DNA of 64,000 nucleotides from Streptosporangiaceae bacterium (GTDB lineage Bacteria; Actinomycetota; Actinomycetes; Streptosporangiales; Streptosporangiaceae): assembly GCA_019245115.1 (NCBI GenBank), contig JAFARZ010000361.1, positions 1 through 64,000 on the forward strand, given 5' to 3'. Within the stretch, counting starts at the first letter, position 1. Each line of letters starts with the position of its first letter. Shown piece after piece: positions 9,201 through 18,151 of this stretch. Below the pieces are notes generated by a model, which did no database searches, was not told the origin of the DNA, and was given only the letters and a program-made list of their open reading frames with translations. The position numbers and the translations under genes are program-made.

Positions 9201-12200
9201 GCCCGGATGTGCTGACCCACAACCCCAGCGGCACCTGGACGTTCGACGTCGCCGGCGGAACCCAGTACGGGTTCACCAGCGCCGGACGCCTGGCGCAGAT
9301 CATGACCCCGGCCGGGCTCACCCAGGCGTTCAGCGATAATTCCAGCGGCCAGCCCGTCACGATCACCGATACCGCGTCCGGCCGGTCGCTGTCCCTCATC
9401 TGGTCGACGCCGTCAGGGGCGGCGTACCCGCACGTGGCGAGCGTGGCAACCGGCGCTCCAGCTTCCGGTCAGGCCCCCCTGACCTGGACCTATTCTTACA
9501 CCGGCGACGAACTGACCGGCGTATGCGACCCGTCGCAGAACTGCGCGGGATATGCCTACGGCACGACGGGGTCGCATTACGCGACCGCGGTGATGGACTC
9601 CGGTCCCAGGTCCTACTACCGGCTGGGCGACCTGGCCGGCTCGACAGCCGCGACCGACAGCGTCGACGTGAACCTGGGCAGCACGAACGGCACGTACTCG
9701 GGCGTGACCGAGGGGGCGACGGGACCGCTGGCGGGCGGTGGGGCGACCGCGGCGTCGTTCAACGGCTCCAGCTCCTATGTGTCGCTGGCCAAGAACCTGC
9801 TGTCCGACAGCACGGACGTGACGATCGAGCTGTGGTTCAAGGACACCGGCCAGGGCGGCGTGCTGTTCTCCTACCAGGCGGACCCGATCACCGCGACGGC
9901 CGCCACGGGCGACGCCGCAACGCACGTGCCCGCCCTGTACGTGGGCGGGAACGGGCACCTGTACGGGGAGCTGTGGAACGGGTCGGTCGATCCGGTCAGC
10001 TCCTCCGCCGCGGTGAACGACGGGAACTGGCACTACGCGGTGCTGACCGGCTCCGCGTCGTCGCAGTCGCTTTACCTCGACGGCGGCCTGGTAGGCACGC
10101 TGCCCGGGCAGATCAACCAGCAGGCCAACGACTACGACACCGTGGGGGCGGGCTTCTGGTCGAGCTGGCCAGAAGCGATCAGCCAGACCTCGCCGGTGCT
10201 GTCCACCGACCCGTACGGGCATTTCGACGGGTCGATCGGCGAGGTCGCGGTCTACCCGCACGCGCTCGGCCCAGCTGCGGTAAGCGAGCATTACGCGCTC
10301 GCGGAGCAGGCGTCACCGGAGCTGACCAGCATGACCGCCCCCAGCGGCAGGACGGCGGCCAAGCTGAGCTACGACACGGTGAATGACCGGGTCTCCTCCT
10401 ACACCGACGCCGCCGGCGGAACCTGGCAGTACAGCCTCCCGCAGGCGTCGGGATACATCGCATCGTCGGAGGCGCTGCCGTCGGTGACCCGGTACGTGAA
10501 CGTGACCACCCCGCTGGGATACCAGGAGGTCTACGGTTACGACGCGGTCAACGGCGGTCGGCTGGTGTCGTACTCGCCGGCCGCCGGGGACCCGCCGCGG
10601 ACCTACGGGTATGACCAGGCCGGCTTCCTGAACGCCATGACCGACTCGGACGAGAACCTGTTCACCTACACCAACGACGTGCACGGCAACGTGCTGTCGA
10701 GAACCTGGAATCCGGTGGAACCGGCCGGCGGGTCGTTGTCGTGCTGCACGACTTACTACACATATTCCTACAACGCGGCCAACCCGGACGACCCCCGCAA
10801 CAACCAGCTCACCGGCGTGGCTGACGCCCGGTCGGCGTCGGCCACCGACACCACGTACCTGACCAGGTACGCGTACAACGCCGCGGGTGAGCTGAGCGGT
10901 TCGACGATGCCGCCCACGTCCGGGTTCCCATCCGGGCGGACCACCGGCTACGCCTACTCGACCTCGTCCACGACCGCCTACGGCGGCACCGGGACGATAC
11001 CCGCCGGGCTGCTGGTCTCGCAGACCACGCCCGGCGGCGCGGTGACCAGTTACAGCTATTACTCCGACGGGGACCTGGCGCAGGTGATCCAGCCGGACGG
11101 CGCGCGGACCGTGAATACCTACGACACGCTGGGCCGGCCGCTGACCGCGACCACCTACAGCGACACCTATCCATCGGGACTTACCACGTCGTACACGTGG
11201 ACTGCGGACAACCAGCGGCTCACCGTCACCTACCCGGCCGTCACCAGCCAGGTGACCGGGGTGACGCATACGCGGCAAGACACCTTCGCCTATGACCAGG
11301 ACGGGAATCCGCTGTCGGAGGTCGAGTCCGACCTCACCGGTAACGACCCGGCTCGGACCACCACGTGGACTTACAACGACGACGGCGAGGTGTCGTCGGT
11401 CACCGGTCCGGCCGGGGCTACCGGCACCGGGGGCACCCCTCCGCCGCAGGGCGCGCCGGGCCCGAACCCGGCCGGCGCGACGACCGGGTACAGCTACGAC
11501 CCGATGGGCGACGTCGCGTCGATCACCGATGCCAATGGCAACGAGTACCACTACTCCTACAACGAGTTCAGCGAGGTGACCCAGGTCACCTTGCATACCG
11601 GATCCACCAGCGAGTCCGTCCCATCTCCCGCCTGCCCGGCTGGCCAGGTGCCCGGCGCTAGCGAGGGCTGCGACCTGGTGCTCGACTCCTACACCTACGA
11701 CCCGGAGGGGCTGCTGAAGGCGACAACGGACGCCATGGGCCGGATCACGAACGACTTCTACGACGGTGACCAGCACCTGATATCCACCCAGCAGCAGCCG
11801 CCGGCTACCGGCGGGACGGTACCGCCGGGTCGGCAGACCGCCTACAACTATGACCCTGCAGGCAATCTGATCAGCAAGGCGGTCAGCGACTTCCCGGTGA
11901 CCGCGGCCGACAAGACCACCACCACGTGGGCGTATAACGCTGATGATCAGGTGACGAGCACGGTGGCGGACGCGCCGCCGTCGGGGACGCCAACCGCCGG
12001 GTACGCCGACCGGACCACGAGCTATTCGTACAACGCCGACGGGCTGGTGACCGCTCAGACGGTCAGCGGCGCGGGCGGGTCGACGACGACCGAGTCCGCC
12101 TACAACACCGCCGGGGAGCTGACCAGTCAGTCGGTTCAGAACGGCTCGGCAACCGACACCACGAGCTGGACCTACGACCAGCTCGGTCAGCGGGTGTCGA

Positions 12201-15200
12201 TGGTCAGCCCGGACGGGAACGCGTCCGGCGCGACCCCAGCCGGTTACACCACGAACTACGCCTACGACCAGGCAGGAAACCTGGACCAGGTGACCGGGCC
12301 GCCGGTGTCGACCGTCTCGTACACGGCGCAGACCCCGGCCACCACCCGGCCGGTGACCACGTACGGCTACGACTCCTACGGCGACCAGACCCAGGTCGAG
12401 GACCCGGACAGCAACATCACCACCACCGGGTACGACAACGACGGCCGGAAGACCTCGGTCACCCAGCCCGCCTACACCCCGCCGGGCTCCAGCACGCCGG
12501 TCACCGCGACCATCAGCTACGTATACGACGGCAACGGCAACCTCACCGGCGCCAAGGACCCGCTCGGCAACACCACCAGCTTTGCCTACGACGCGCTCGG
12601 CGACCTTATCTCGCAGACCGACCCGCAGCTCACCGGCCAGTCCGCGGCCGGGATATGGACCTACACCTACGACTCCGCCGGCGAGCGGCTCTCCGCCACA
12701 AGCCCCGCGGGGGCGCAGACCTCCGCCACCTATGACTACTTCGGCGAGCTGGCCAACTCGACCCAGGACGTGCGGACATCCTCGGGCACCCAGTCCGACA
12801 CGACCAGCTACACCTACGACTATCTCGGTGATCCGCTGACGGCGACCACCCCGGACGGGTCGGTCACCACGAACACCTATGACCGCCTCGGCGAGCTGGC
12901 CTCCACCAGCAACACCTACGGCAACACCACCAGCTACTCCTACAACTACCTCGGCGACCAGACCCAGGTCACCAACCCGGACCAGTCCTACACGACCTCC
13001 GCCTACGACCCGGCCGGGAACCTGGTCTCCTCCGACGAGTACGGTCCGCCGCCGCCGGCCCCGCAGGTCGGCACCCCGCTGTCAACCAAGTCCTACGGGT
13101 ACGACGCCGACGGCAACCAGACAAGTGCCACCGACGGCAACCATCACGCCACGACCTCCGTTTACGACGCGGCGGACAAGCTGACCAGCCGGACCCAGCC
13201 GGTGTCCTCGTCGGCGTCGGACACCACCAGTTACGGCTACGATCCCGCGGGGAACCAGACCTCGGTCACCGGCGGGCGCGGCAACACCACATGGACCACC
13301 TACAACTCCTGGAACCAGGCCGAATCGGTGATCGAGCCCGCCACCCCCGCCGCCACCGCGGCGACGGACCGGACCTGGACCACCGCCTACAACGCCGACG
13401 GCGAGCCGACCACCGTGACCCAGCCCGGCGGGATCACCCTGTCCTACGGCTACGACCAGCTCGGTGACCTCACCGCAGAGAACGGCTCCGGCGCGGCGGC
13501 GCCCACGACGGCACAGTCGTTCGGCTACAACCTCGACCAGCACATGACCTCGGCCACCGCGCCGGGCGGCACCGACCAGTTCGGCTACAACGACGCCGGC
13601 GAGCTGACCGCCGCCTCCGGCCCATCGGGAAACTCGAGCTTCGGCTACAACGCCGACGGGCTGATGACCAGCCGCGCCGACGCGGCCGGCACGACGAGCT
13701 ACACCTATGACTCGGCGGACCGCCTGGCCACGGCGGTCGACCCGCTGACCGGCTCCACCATGACGTACGGCTACAACGCCGACAGCCTGCCGGCCTCGAT
13801 CGGGTACTCCGCCGGCGGCGCGTCCGGACCGAAGCAATCCTTCGGCTACGACGGCCTGAACCGTCTCGCGTCCGACACGGTCACCTCGGCGTCGGGCAGC
13901 ACGCTGGCCTCGGAGTCCTACGGGTACGACGCGAACTCGAACCTGACCTCGCAGACCACCACCGGCATCGCCGGGGCCGGCTCCACCACGTACGGATACG
14001 ACCAGGCCAATGAGCTCACCTCGTCGACGACCGGCGGCACCACCACCTCGTACTCCTATGACAGCGATGGGAATCTGACCGCCGCGGACGGCACCAGCTA
14101 CACCTACAACCCCCAGGACCAGCCGGTCAGCTCGGCCACGTCGGCGGGCACGACCAGCTACGGGTACACATTGTCAGGCGCGCTGTCCTCGGTCACTCTG
14201 CCGTCCGGTGCCACGCAGGACTACGCGAGCAACGCCTACGGGCAGACGGTGGGCGTGCCCGGCGGGATCAGCTACTCCTACGACGCCCTCGGGCGGCTGA
14301 CCACCCGCAGCACCAGCGCCGGCACCGCCACCTTCGCCTATTCAGGCGCCGGGGACACCCTGGCCTCCGACGGCACCAGCGACTATACCTACACCCCGGC
14401 CGGCGCTCCCATAGCCGCCGGGACCAGCGCCGGCACCGGCAACGCCCTGCTCACCGACCTGCATGGCGACGTCACCGCCGCGTTCGGCACGGCCAGCACC
14501 ACCGCCAGCCTGACAGCCTCGGCGTCCTACTCCCCGTACGGCGCGGTCACCGCCAGCGCAGGATCGATGCCGGCACTCGGCTACCAGGGCCAGTACACCG
14601 ACCCCGCCACGGGTAACACCGACATGTCCGCCCGCTGGTACTCCCCCTCCACGGGCGCGTTCACCAGCAAGGACACCACCGCGGCCGGCATGCCGCAGCC
14701 GTCAGCTATCAGCCCCACCCCCTACGGCTACGCCGACGGCAACCCTCTGACCAACACCGACCCCACCGGCCACGGCATCTGCTGGTCACTAGGATGCCTT
14801 TACCACGACGCGACAGTCATCGACTGCTACACCGACCCCGAGTGCGCTTTCGTATATACGTTCGTATATATGAACTTCGTCAATATACAGTCGACGGCGA
14901 GCGGCTGCCAGGACGTGATCTGCTCACCACCTACCAACCCGTATCCATGCGCCGGCATGGAAGGCGACACGCCAGCTTGCGGATGGCGGCCCCCAATCCT
15001 GCCGCCGCCGCAGCCATCGCCGCCATCACCGTCATCGCCGCCCTCGGGCGGCTGCGGATGGCTTTGTGGCATCGGGGGTGCAATCGGCATCTGCGTGGTG
15101 GAACCCTGGTTGTGCTTCGCGTTTCCGCCACCCCCACCGCCTCCGCCGCCGCCTCCACCACAGGACCCTTTCACGAATCGCCATACCCCGGTGCCGCGCC

Positions 15201-16018
15201 ACCCAACGCCGAAGCCAGAGGACCCGAATAAGCCCCACGAAGTCAGAAACCCGAAAGCCGTTTCAGCCAACGACACGGTCAACAACCCGCAAGAGGACGA
15301 ACAGCAGCTCCTCAAAGACCTGGATAAGAGCCTCCAGGGAATGAAACAAGGACTGAATGAAAACGGGACCACGCCCGGGAATGGCGGCGGCGACGGTGCC
15401 CTCACCAAGGACCCCAGCTCTGGTCTGAAGCAGCCGACAACGCCTGAGCCTGGCAACGGGCATTTGCCAACTGGCGTGAGAGTGGGAATCGGCTTCGCGA
15501 CCGGTGCGGGGAGCTCGGTCGTCAACGACCTCGTACATGGCAAGAGCAAGAGCGGGAATACAATCTTCATCGATGCCCTGATCAATGGGATAGGGGGTTC
15601 CCTCGGCGGTATCTCGACGGACGCAGGGATAACTCTGCTGAATACCGCGGTAGGCGCGTTCGGTAGCAGCATCGCTACCCAACTGGTCGCGTCACCGCTC
15701 CAGGTTCCCAACTTCTTTCAGGCATTCGTCGAGGCTAATCTTGCCTTCGGGGTCGGCAAACTTGGTACCGTCGCAGCGGACTCGATCGGCGCTTCCGGGA
15801 ACTCGATCGTGAATAGCGTCATCAACCTGCTTGGTGGCGAAGGTAAAACTGGCGACATAATAAGTTCGGTCGTCTCGGGCGCCGGGAGCGTCCCGGGCGC
15901 CGTGTGCGATCTGGGTAACTTCGCGGGCACACCGCCTAGCACCGCGTGCGGATCATTCGGCCCGGTCTTCGCAAACTGGATAGTGCGATATGTCAGATCA
16001 CTTCACGCATCTTCATGA
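6290..16018 (+). CDS. Giant RHS/YD-repeat surface protein with variable C-terminal module
   Basis: A 3242-residue protein. Regions in order: basic N-terminus with one signal-anchor segment (about 41-62); Pro/Ser linker near 240-265; DNRLRE-type domain (about 454-630); Ig-like beta domain (about 635-750); DUF6531-like start of the RHS shell near 875; LamG/concanavalin-like insertion (about 1108-1335); then dozens of YD repeats (YDxxGxL and SYSYN types) to about 2780; RHS core DMSARWYSPSTGAFTSKDT ending at DPTG near 2826. RHS shells fold into a hollow cocoon that encloses the C-terminal module. The final ~415 residues hold Cys-rich stretches, 12 consecutive prolines and a Gly/Ala-rich hydrophobic end. 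ATG 6290 follows GGAGTGAGG. The shell itself is a confident call; toxin function of the C-terminus is inference. Confidence 0.92.
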   Translation: MGLVAVGRALSSLVSSLVSGRFWRRLRRALWPKSAAHRIAAAGTALAMCAAIGVTIAVVSPPPSRGAPVQQVWGSAAALSHRAPASATMAHLVDGRVVPTPVSVPKSRQALAAEEREAEARAALSASRRPRSSVPPSAAPRSLTFPVRGQNTGSEQVRAVVAPTAAPRQGFNAKTSRVLASQTTPDQLMYQNADGTRTAMAYELPRYYKLANGSWASIDTDLVPTGNGTNGSGAASDVTPSPSSSPSLYSPSPSAPSPSGSAAAPGGWQVKAAAEPEQFAPYADSGTLVRMAVAGSQAIGFGIAGAGHVAGAASGDTVSYQGLLPDSDVRYVAGSGLLTEQVVLRSRHAPVSWVFPLSLTGLRAVQAPGGPIEFVTSAGQPTAVVRPGYMTDSAVNPHSGDGAYSSGVSYTLIQSGGQSAIRMTLDAAWLHSGARVFPVTVNPSLSVINSDGTTYVESPGSADYSSDPEIKVGTWDGGTDVAKSFLRFDSISTSLTNDYVFSAQLGAFNTWSYSCSPRPVSVYPVTSSWSVSGAKSYPGPSTGPAIASRSFATGWVALGQPQTASPCPDKWQSFTLNAAGTALVNGWTHKTIANNGLALGASSTDSYGWKKFASDNSNGGDPYLAVTFSADAASYSLASRIPMQIVTPTTGGVIPIKVTNQGSKTWDLNNGNGYELSYDVYNASGKLVASRPVSTAMPSNVAPNSSVVVDAKVNALPVGGYVLNFSMYNGSTSFFSEGIQPLAIGLTVPQPPPVVTAVYPPTGYVSPTDTPELSTSAFSTTNTTITYQFSLTCTPLPGTVCPAGTVSSGSIFTPYWTVSPALTWNEPYTWKVTATTNGASVTVGPVSITPQVPQPSISAQLGSSGGAAVSGGSSGDPVNPESGNYTTSETDASVAVPGPPLNITRTYNSLDPVMSRAFGAGWSSALDTAVNPDNDGSGDVTVTMPDGSQARFGYTGTSSNGTGQYASPPGSPDVLTHNPSGTWTFDVAGGTQYGFTSAGRLAQIMTPAGLTQAFSDNSSGQPVTITDTASGRSLSLIWSTPSGAAYPHVASVATGAPASGQAPLTWTYSYTGDELTGVCDPSQNCAGYAYGTTGSHYATAVMDSGPRSYYRLGDLAGSTAATDSVDVNLGSTNGTYSGVTEGATGPLAGGGATAASFNGSSSYVSLAKNLLSDSTDVTIELWFKDTGQGGVLFSYQADPITATAATGDAATHVPALYVGGNGHLYGELWNGSVDPVSSSAAVNDGNWHYAVLTGSASSQSLYLDGGLVGTLPGQINQQANDYDTVGAGFWSSWPEAISQTSPVLSTDPYGHFDGSIGEVAVYPHALGPAAVSEHYALAEQASPELTSMTAPSGRTAAKLSYDTVNDRVSSYTDAAGGTWQYSLPQASGYIASSEALPSVTRYVNVTTPLGYQEVYGYDAVNGGRLVSYSPAAGDPPRTYGYDQAGFLNAMTDSDENLFTYTNDVHGNVLSRTWNPVEPAGGSLSCCTTYYTYSYNAANPDDPRNNQLTGVADARSASATDTTYLTRYAYNAAGELSGSTMPPTSGFPSGRTTGYAYSTSSTTAYGGTGTIPAGLLVSQTTPGGAVTSYSYYSDGDLAQVIQPDGARTVNTYDTLGRPLTATTYSDTYPSGLTTSYTWTADNQRLTVTYPAVTSQVTGVTHTRQDTFAYDQDGNPLSEVESDLTGNDPARTTTWTYNDDGEVSSVTGPAGATGTGGTPPPQGAPGPNPAGATTGYSYDPMGDVASITDANGNEYHYSYNEFSEVTQVTLHTGSTSESVPSPACPAGQVPGASEGCDLVLDSYTYDPEGLLKATTDAMGRITNDFYDGDQHLISTQQQPPATGGTVPPGRQTAYNYDPAGNLISKAVSDFPVTAADKTTTTWAYNADDQVTSTVADAPPSGTPTAGYADRTTSYSYNADGLVTAQTVSGAGGSTTTESAYNTAGELTSQSVQNGSATDTTSWTYDQLGQRVSMVSPDGNASGATPAGYTTNYAYDQAGNLDQVTGPPVSTVSYTAQTPATTRPVTTYGYDSYGDQTQVEDPDSNITTTGYDNDGRKTSVTQPAYTPPGSSTPVTATISYVYDGNGNLTGAKDPLGNTTSFAYDALGDLISQTDPQLTGQSAAGIWTYTYDSAGERLSATSPAGAQTSATYDYFGELANSTQDVRTSSGTQSDTTSYTYDYLGDPLTATTPDGSVTTNTYDRLGELASTSNTYGNTTSYSYNYLGDQTQVTNPDQSYTTSAYDPAGNLVSSDEYGPPPPAPQVGTPLSTKSYGYDADGNQTSATDGNHHATTSVYDAADKLTSRTQPVSSSASDTTSYGYDPAGNQTSVTGGRGNTTWTTYNSWNQAESVIEPATPAATAATDRTWTTAYNADGEPTTVTQPGGITLSYGYDQLGDLTAENGSGAAAPTTAQSFGYNLDQHMTSATAPGGTDQFGYNDAGELTAASGPSGNSSFGYNADGLMTSRADAAGTTSYTYDSADRLATAVDPLTGSTMTYGYNADSLPASIGYSAGGASGPKQSFGYDGLNRLASDTVTSASGSTLASESYGYDANSNLTSQTTTGIAGAGSTTYGYDQANELTSSTTGGTTTSYSYDSDGNLTAADGTSYTYNPQDQPVSSATSAGTTSYGYTLSGALSSVTLPSGATQDYASNAYGQTVGVPGGISYSYDALGRLTTRSTSAGTATFAYSGAGDTLASDGTSDYTYTPAGAPIAAGTSAGTGNALLTDLHGDVTAAFGTASTTASLTASASYSPYGAVTASAGSMPALGYQGQYTDPATGNTDMSARWYSPSTGAFTSKDTTAAGMPQPSAISPTPYGYADGNPLTNTDPTGHGICWSLGCLYHDATVIDCYTDPECAFVYTFVYMNFVNIQSTASGCQDVICSPPTNPYPCAGMEGDTPACGWRPPILPPPQPSPPSPSSPPSGGCGWLCGIGGAIGICVVEPWLCFAFPPPPPPPPPPPPQDPFTNRHTPVPRHPTPKPEDPNKPHEVRNPKAVSANDTVNNPQEDEQQLLKDLDKSLQGMKQGLNENGTTPGNGGGDGALTKDPSSGLKQPTTPEPGNGHLPTGVRVGIGFATGAGSSVVNDLVHGKSKSGNTIFIDALINGIGGSLGGISTDAGITLLNTAVGAFGSSIATQLVASPLQVPNFFQAFVEANLAFGVGKLGTVAADSIGASGNSIVNSVINLLGGEGKTGDIISSVVSGAGSVPGAVCDLGNFAGTPPSTACGSFGPVFANWIVRYVRSLHASS

Positions 16019-16050
16019 TGCGATACCAGATTCACGGAAAGGAATTCCGG

Positions 16051-18105
16051 ATGGTCAAAGTCGTGATGATGCGCAGGGGCTTCGTGGCCGCCTTGCTCTG
16101 CTCGGGCCTAGCGGCGGCCGGCATGGCCGGGTCGCCGGCTCATGCGGCTACCGCCGGCATGGGGCAGCCTCCCCAGGCGGGCCCGGGCTTCGCGCTCCAG
16201 GCTGGGGTTAAGCGTGCGTGCCCCCCGTCGGTCACGCCGGGCGTTGCGTCGTGCAGCGCGCTGGTGAGCGCGTCGAGGCCGGCTGGGGACCCGGCCGTCA
16301 AGGGAGTGCTCGCCACTACGCCGGTCGGCTACAGCCCGGCGAACCTGCAGGCCGCCTACGGCCTGGCGTCCGGCTCGGAAGGGATGCGGGCGAGGGTGGC
16401 GATCGTGGTCGCCTTCGACGACCCGACAGCGGAGGCGGACCTCGGCATCTACCGTGCGCAGTACGGCCTGCCGCCGTGCACGACCGCGGACGGGTGCTTC
16501 CAGAAGGTGGACCTGTCCAGCTCGCCGGTGGCTAACTCGGGGTGGGCGCAGGAGGCCTCGATCGACATGGATGTGGTGTCCGCGGTCTGCCCGATGTGCC
16601 ACATCACGCTGGTGGAGGCGCAGGCCGACGATATTCCCGACCTCGGCACCGCGGTGGACACCGCGGTCAGCGACGGCGCTGAGTTCGTCGACAACAGCTA
16701 CTACACGCCCGAGACATCTGGCGAGGTCGGCTCGACGGGCTACGACCAGTTCTACGACCATCCAGGGGTGGCGGTCGTCGCGGCGGCGGGAGACGCGGGA
16801 TACGGAGTCAGCTACCCCGCCGCGTCGCCCGACGTCACCGCCGTCGGCGGGACGGTGCTCGACCCGGATTCCAGCGTGTCACGGGGCTGGACGGAAACCG
16901 CGTGGTCGGGCACCGGCTCGGGGTGCTCGGCGTATGAGCCCAAGCCCACCTGGCAGGGCAACACCGGCTGCAGCAACCGGCTCGACAACGACGTCTCGGC
17001 GGTGGCGGCGTCCACGTCGTCGCAGACGCCGGTCGCCTACTACGACAGCTACAACCAGACCGGCTGGCTCGAGGGCGGCGGCACCAGCGTGTCGACGGCC
17101 GTGATCACGGGTGCCTACGCACTGGCTGGCATCCCGCCGACCACCTCCACCTCCGCGGAGTTCCCGTACCAGTACCCGGGCCTGCTCAACCCCGTCACCA
17201 GCGGGTCAAACGGTACATGCACGGTGACGTTGTGGTGCACCGCCGGTTCCGGGTACAACGGGCCGGCGGGCAACGGCACGCCGGCGTCAAACATCCCGTT
17301 CACCTACAACGGCGAAAACGCCGGTTACATTCGCTCCGGTGTTCAGGCCAAGTGCCTGGACGATAACGACGGCAGCACCGCCGACAACAACAAGGTTGAC
17401 GTGTGGACCTGCGACTTCGGTATCACCGGGCAGGTGTGGACCGTGGCGGATGACGGGACCATCCAGATCGCCGGCGGCTGTCTCGACGTCTTGCACAGCG
17501 GAACCGCCAACGGCACCTTGGTGGATCACTTCCAGTGCAACAAGACGGGGGCTCAGCAGTGGCGGTCAGGGCTCAACGGGTCCCTGATCAATCCAGAATC
17601 GGGCAAGTGCCTCACCGACCCGGGCTCCAGCACCACCAACGGTACTCAACTGGAGATCTCCACCTGCAACGGGTCGGCGGCCCAGGACTGGATCTTGCCC
17701 TACGAGGTGCCGAGGTCCACCGGCGAGTTCAAGCCGCAAGCCAACAGCGCGGTATGCATAGGCCAGAACACATCGTCCTCTACCCACGCCGCCACGCTGT
17801 TCGACTGCGACGGAGACAGCAACCAGACCTGGAGCATCCACCTGGACGGGAGCATCTCGGCTGCCTCGGGCGACTGCCTGGACGTCCACGACTCAGGGAC
17901 GGCCAACGGCACCGAAATAGATTATGCGGCCTGCGATCGCATGAACTCCCAGGAGTGGCAGATCGAGCCCGACGGATCGCTGCTCAACCCCGAGTCGGGC
18001 AAGTGCCTGGCACCGAGCGGGAACAGCGCCGCCGCCGGGACCGCGCTTGTCCTGGAACCCTGTTCGTTCACCACCATCCAGGAATGGGCGCTGCCGCCTC
18101 TTTGA
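16051..18105 (+). CDS. Secreted S53 sedolisin-type protease with two ricin-type lectin domains
   Basis: 684 residues. A signal peptide ends near SPAHA. The sedolisin triad is visible: E168 and D172 in EASIDMD, oxyanion D248 in AAAGDAG, nucleophile S346 in GGGTSVSTA. The usual long pro-kumamolisin domain is missing; only about 90 residues precede the catalytic region. From about 430 there are two ricin B-like beta-trefoils with QxW-type repeats (QVWT, QQWR, QDWI, QTWS, QEWQ, QEWA), expected to bind glycans. ATG 16051 is set by GGAAAGGA 7 nt upstream; the frame opens further upstream without support. It begins 32 nt after the RHS stop, so co-transcription is likely. Substrate unknown. Confidence 0.88.
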   Translation: MVKVVMMRRGFVAALLCSGLAAAGMAGSPAHAATAGMGQPPQAGPGFALQAGVKRACPPSVTPGVASCSALVSASRPAGDPAVKGVLATTPVGYSPANLQAAYGLASGSEGMRARVAIVVAFDDPTAEADLGIYRAQYGLPPCTTADGCFQKVDLSSSPVANSGWAQEASIDMDVVSAVCPMCHITLVEAQADDIPDLGTAVDTAVSDGAEFVDNSYYTPETSGEVGSTGYDQFYDHPGVAVVAAAGDAGYGVSYPAASPDVTAVGGTVLDPDSSVSRGWTETAWSGTGSGCSAYEPKPTWQGNTGCSNRLDNDVSAVAASTSSQTPVAYYDSYNQTGWLEGGGTSVSTAVITGAYALAGIPPTTSTSAEFPYQYPGLLNPVTSGSNGTCTVTLWCTAGSGYNGPAGNGTPASNIPFTYNGENAGYIRSGVQAKCLDDNDGSTADNNKVDVWTCDFGITGQVWTVADDGTIQIAGGCLDVLHSGTANGTLVDHFQCNKTGAQQWRSGLNGSLINPESGKCLTDPGSSTTNGTQLEISTCNGSAAQDWILPYEVPRSTGEFKPQANSAVCIGQNTSSSTHAATLFDCDGDSNQTWSIHLDGSISAASGDCLDVHDSGTANGTEIDYAACDRMNSQEWQIEPDGSLLNPESGKCLAPSGNSAAAGTALVLEPCSFTTIQEWALPPL

Positions 18106-18122
18106 CGGGCAGCCAGCCGTGG

Positions 18123-18151
18123 CGTCGCCGGGCGCCTAGCGCCCGGCGACG
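18123..18151. terminator. Perfect 13-bp bidirectional hairpin
   Basis: Arms CGTCGCCGGGCGC and GCGCCCGGCGACG around a CTA loop. The loop is the complement of the TAG stop of the minus-strand regulator (18136-18138). It lies between two convergent genes, 18 nt after the sedolisin stop, so it can terminate both. No U tract is present. Confidence 0.8.
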
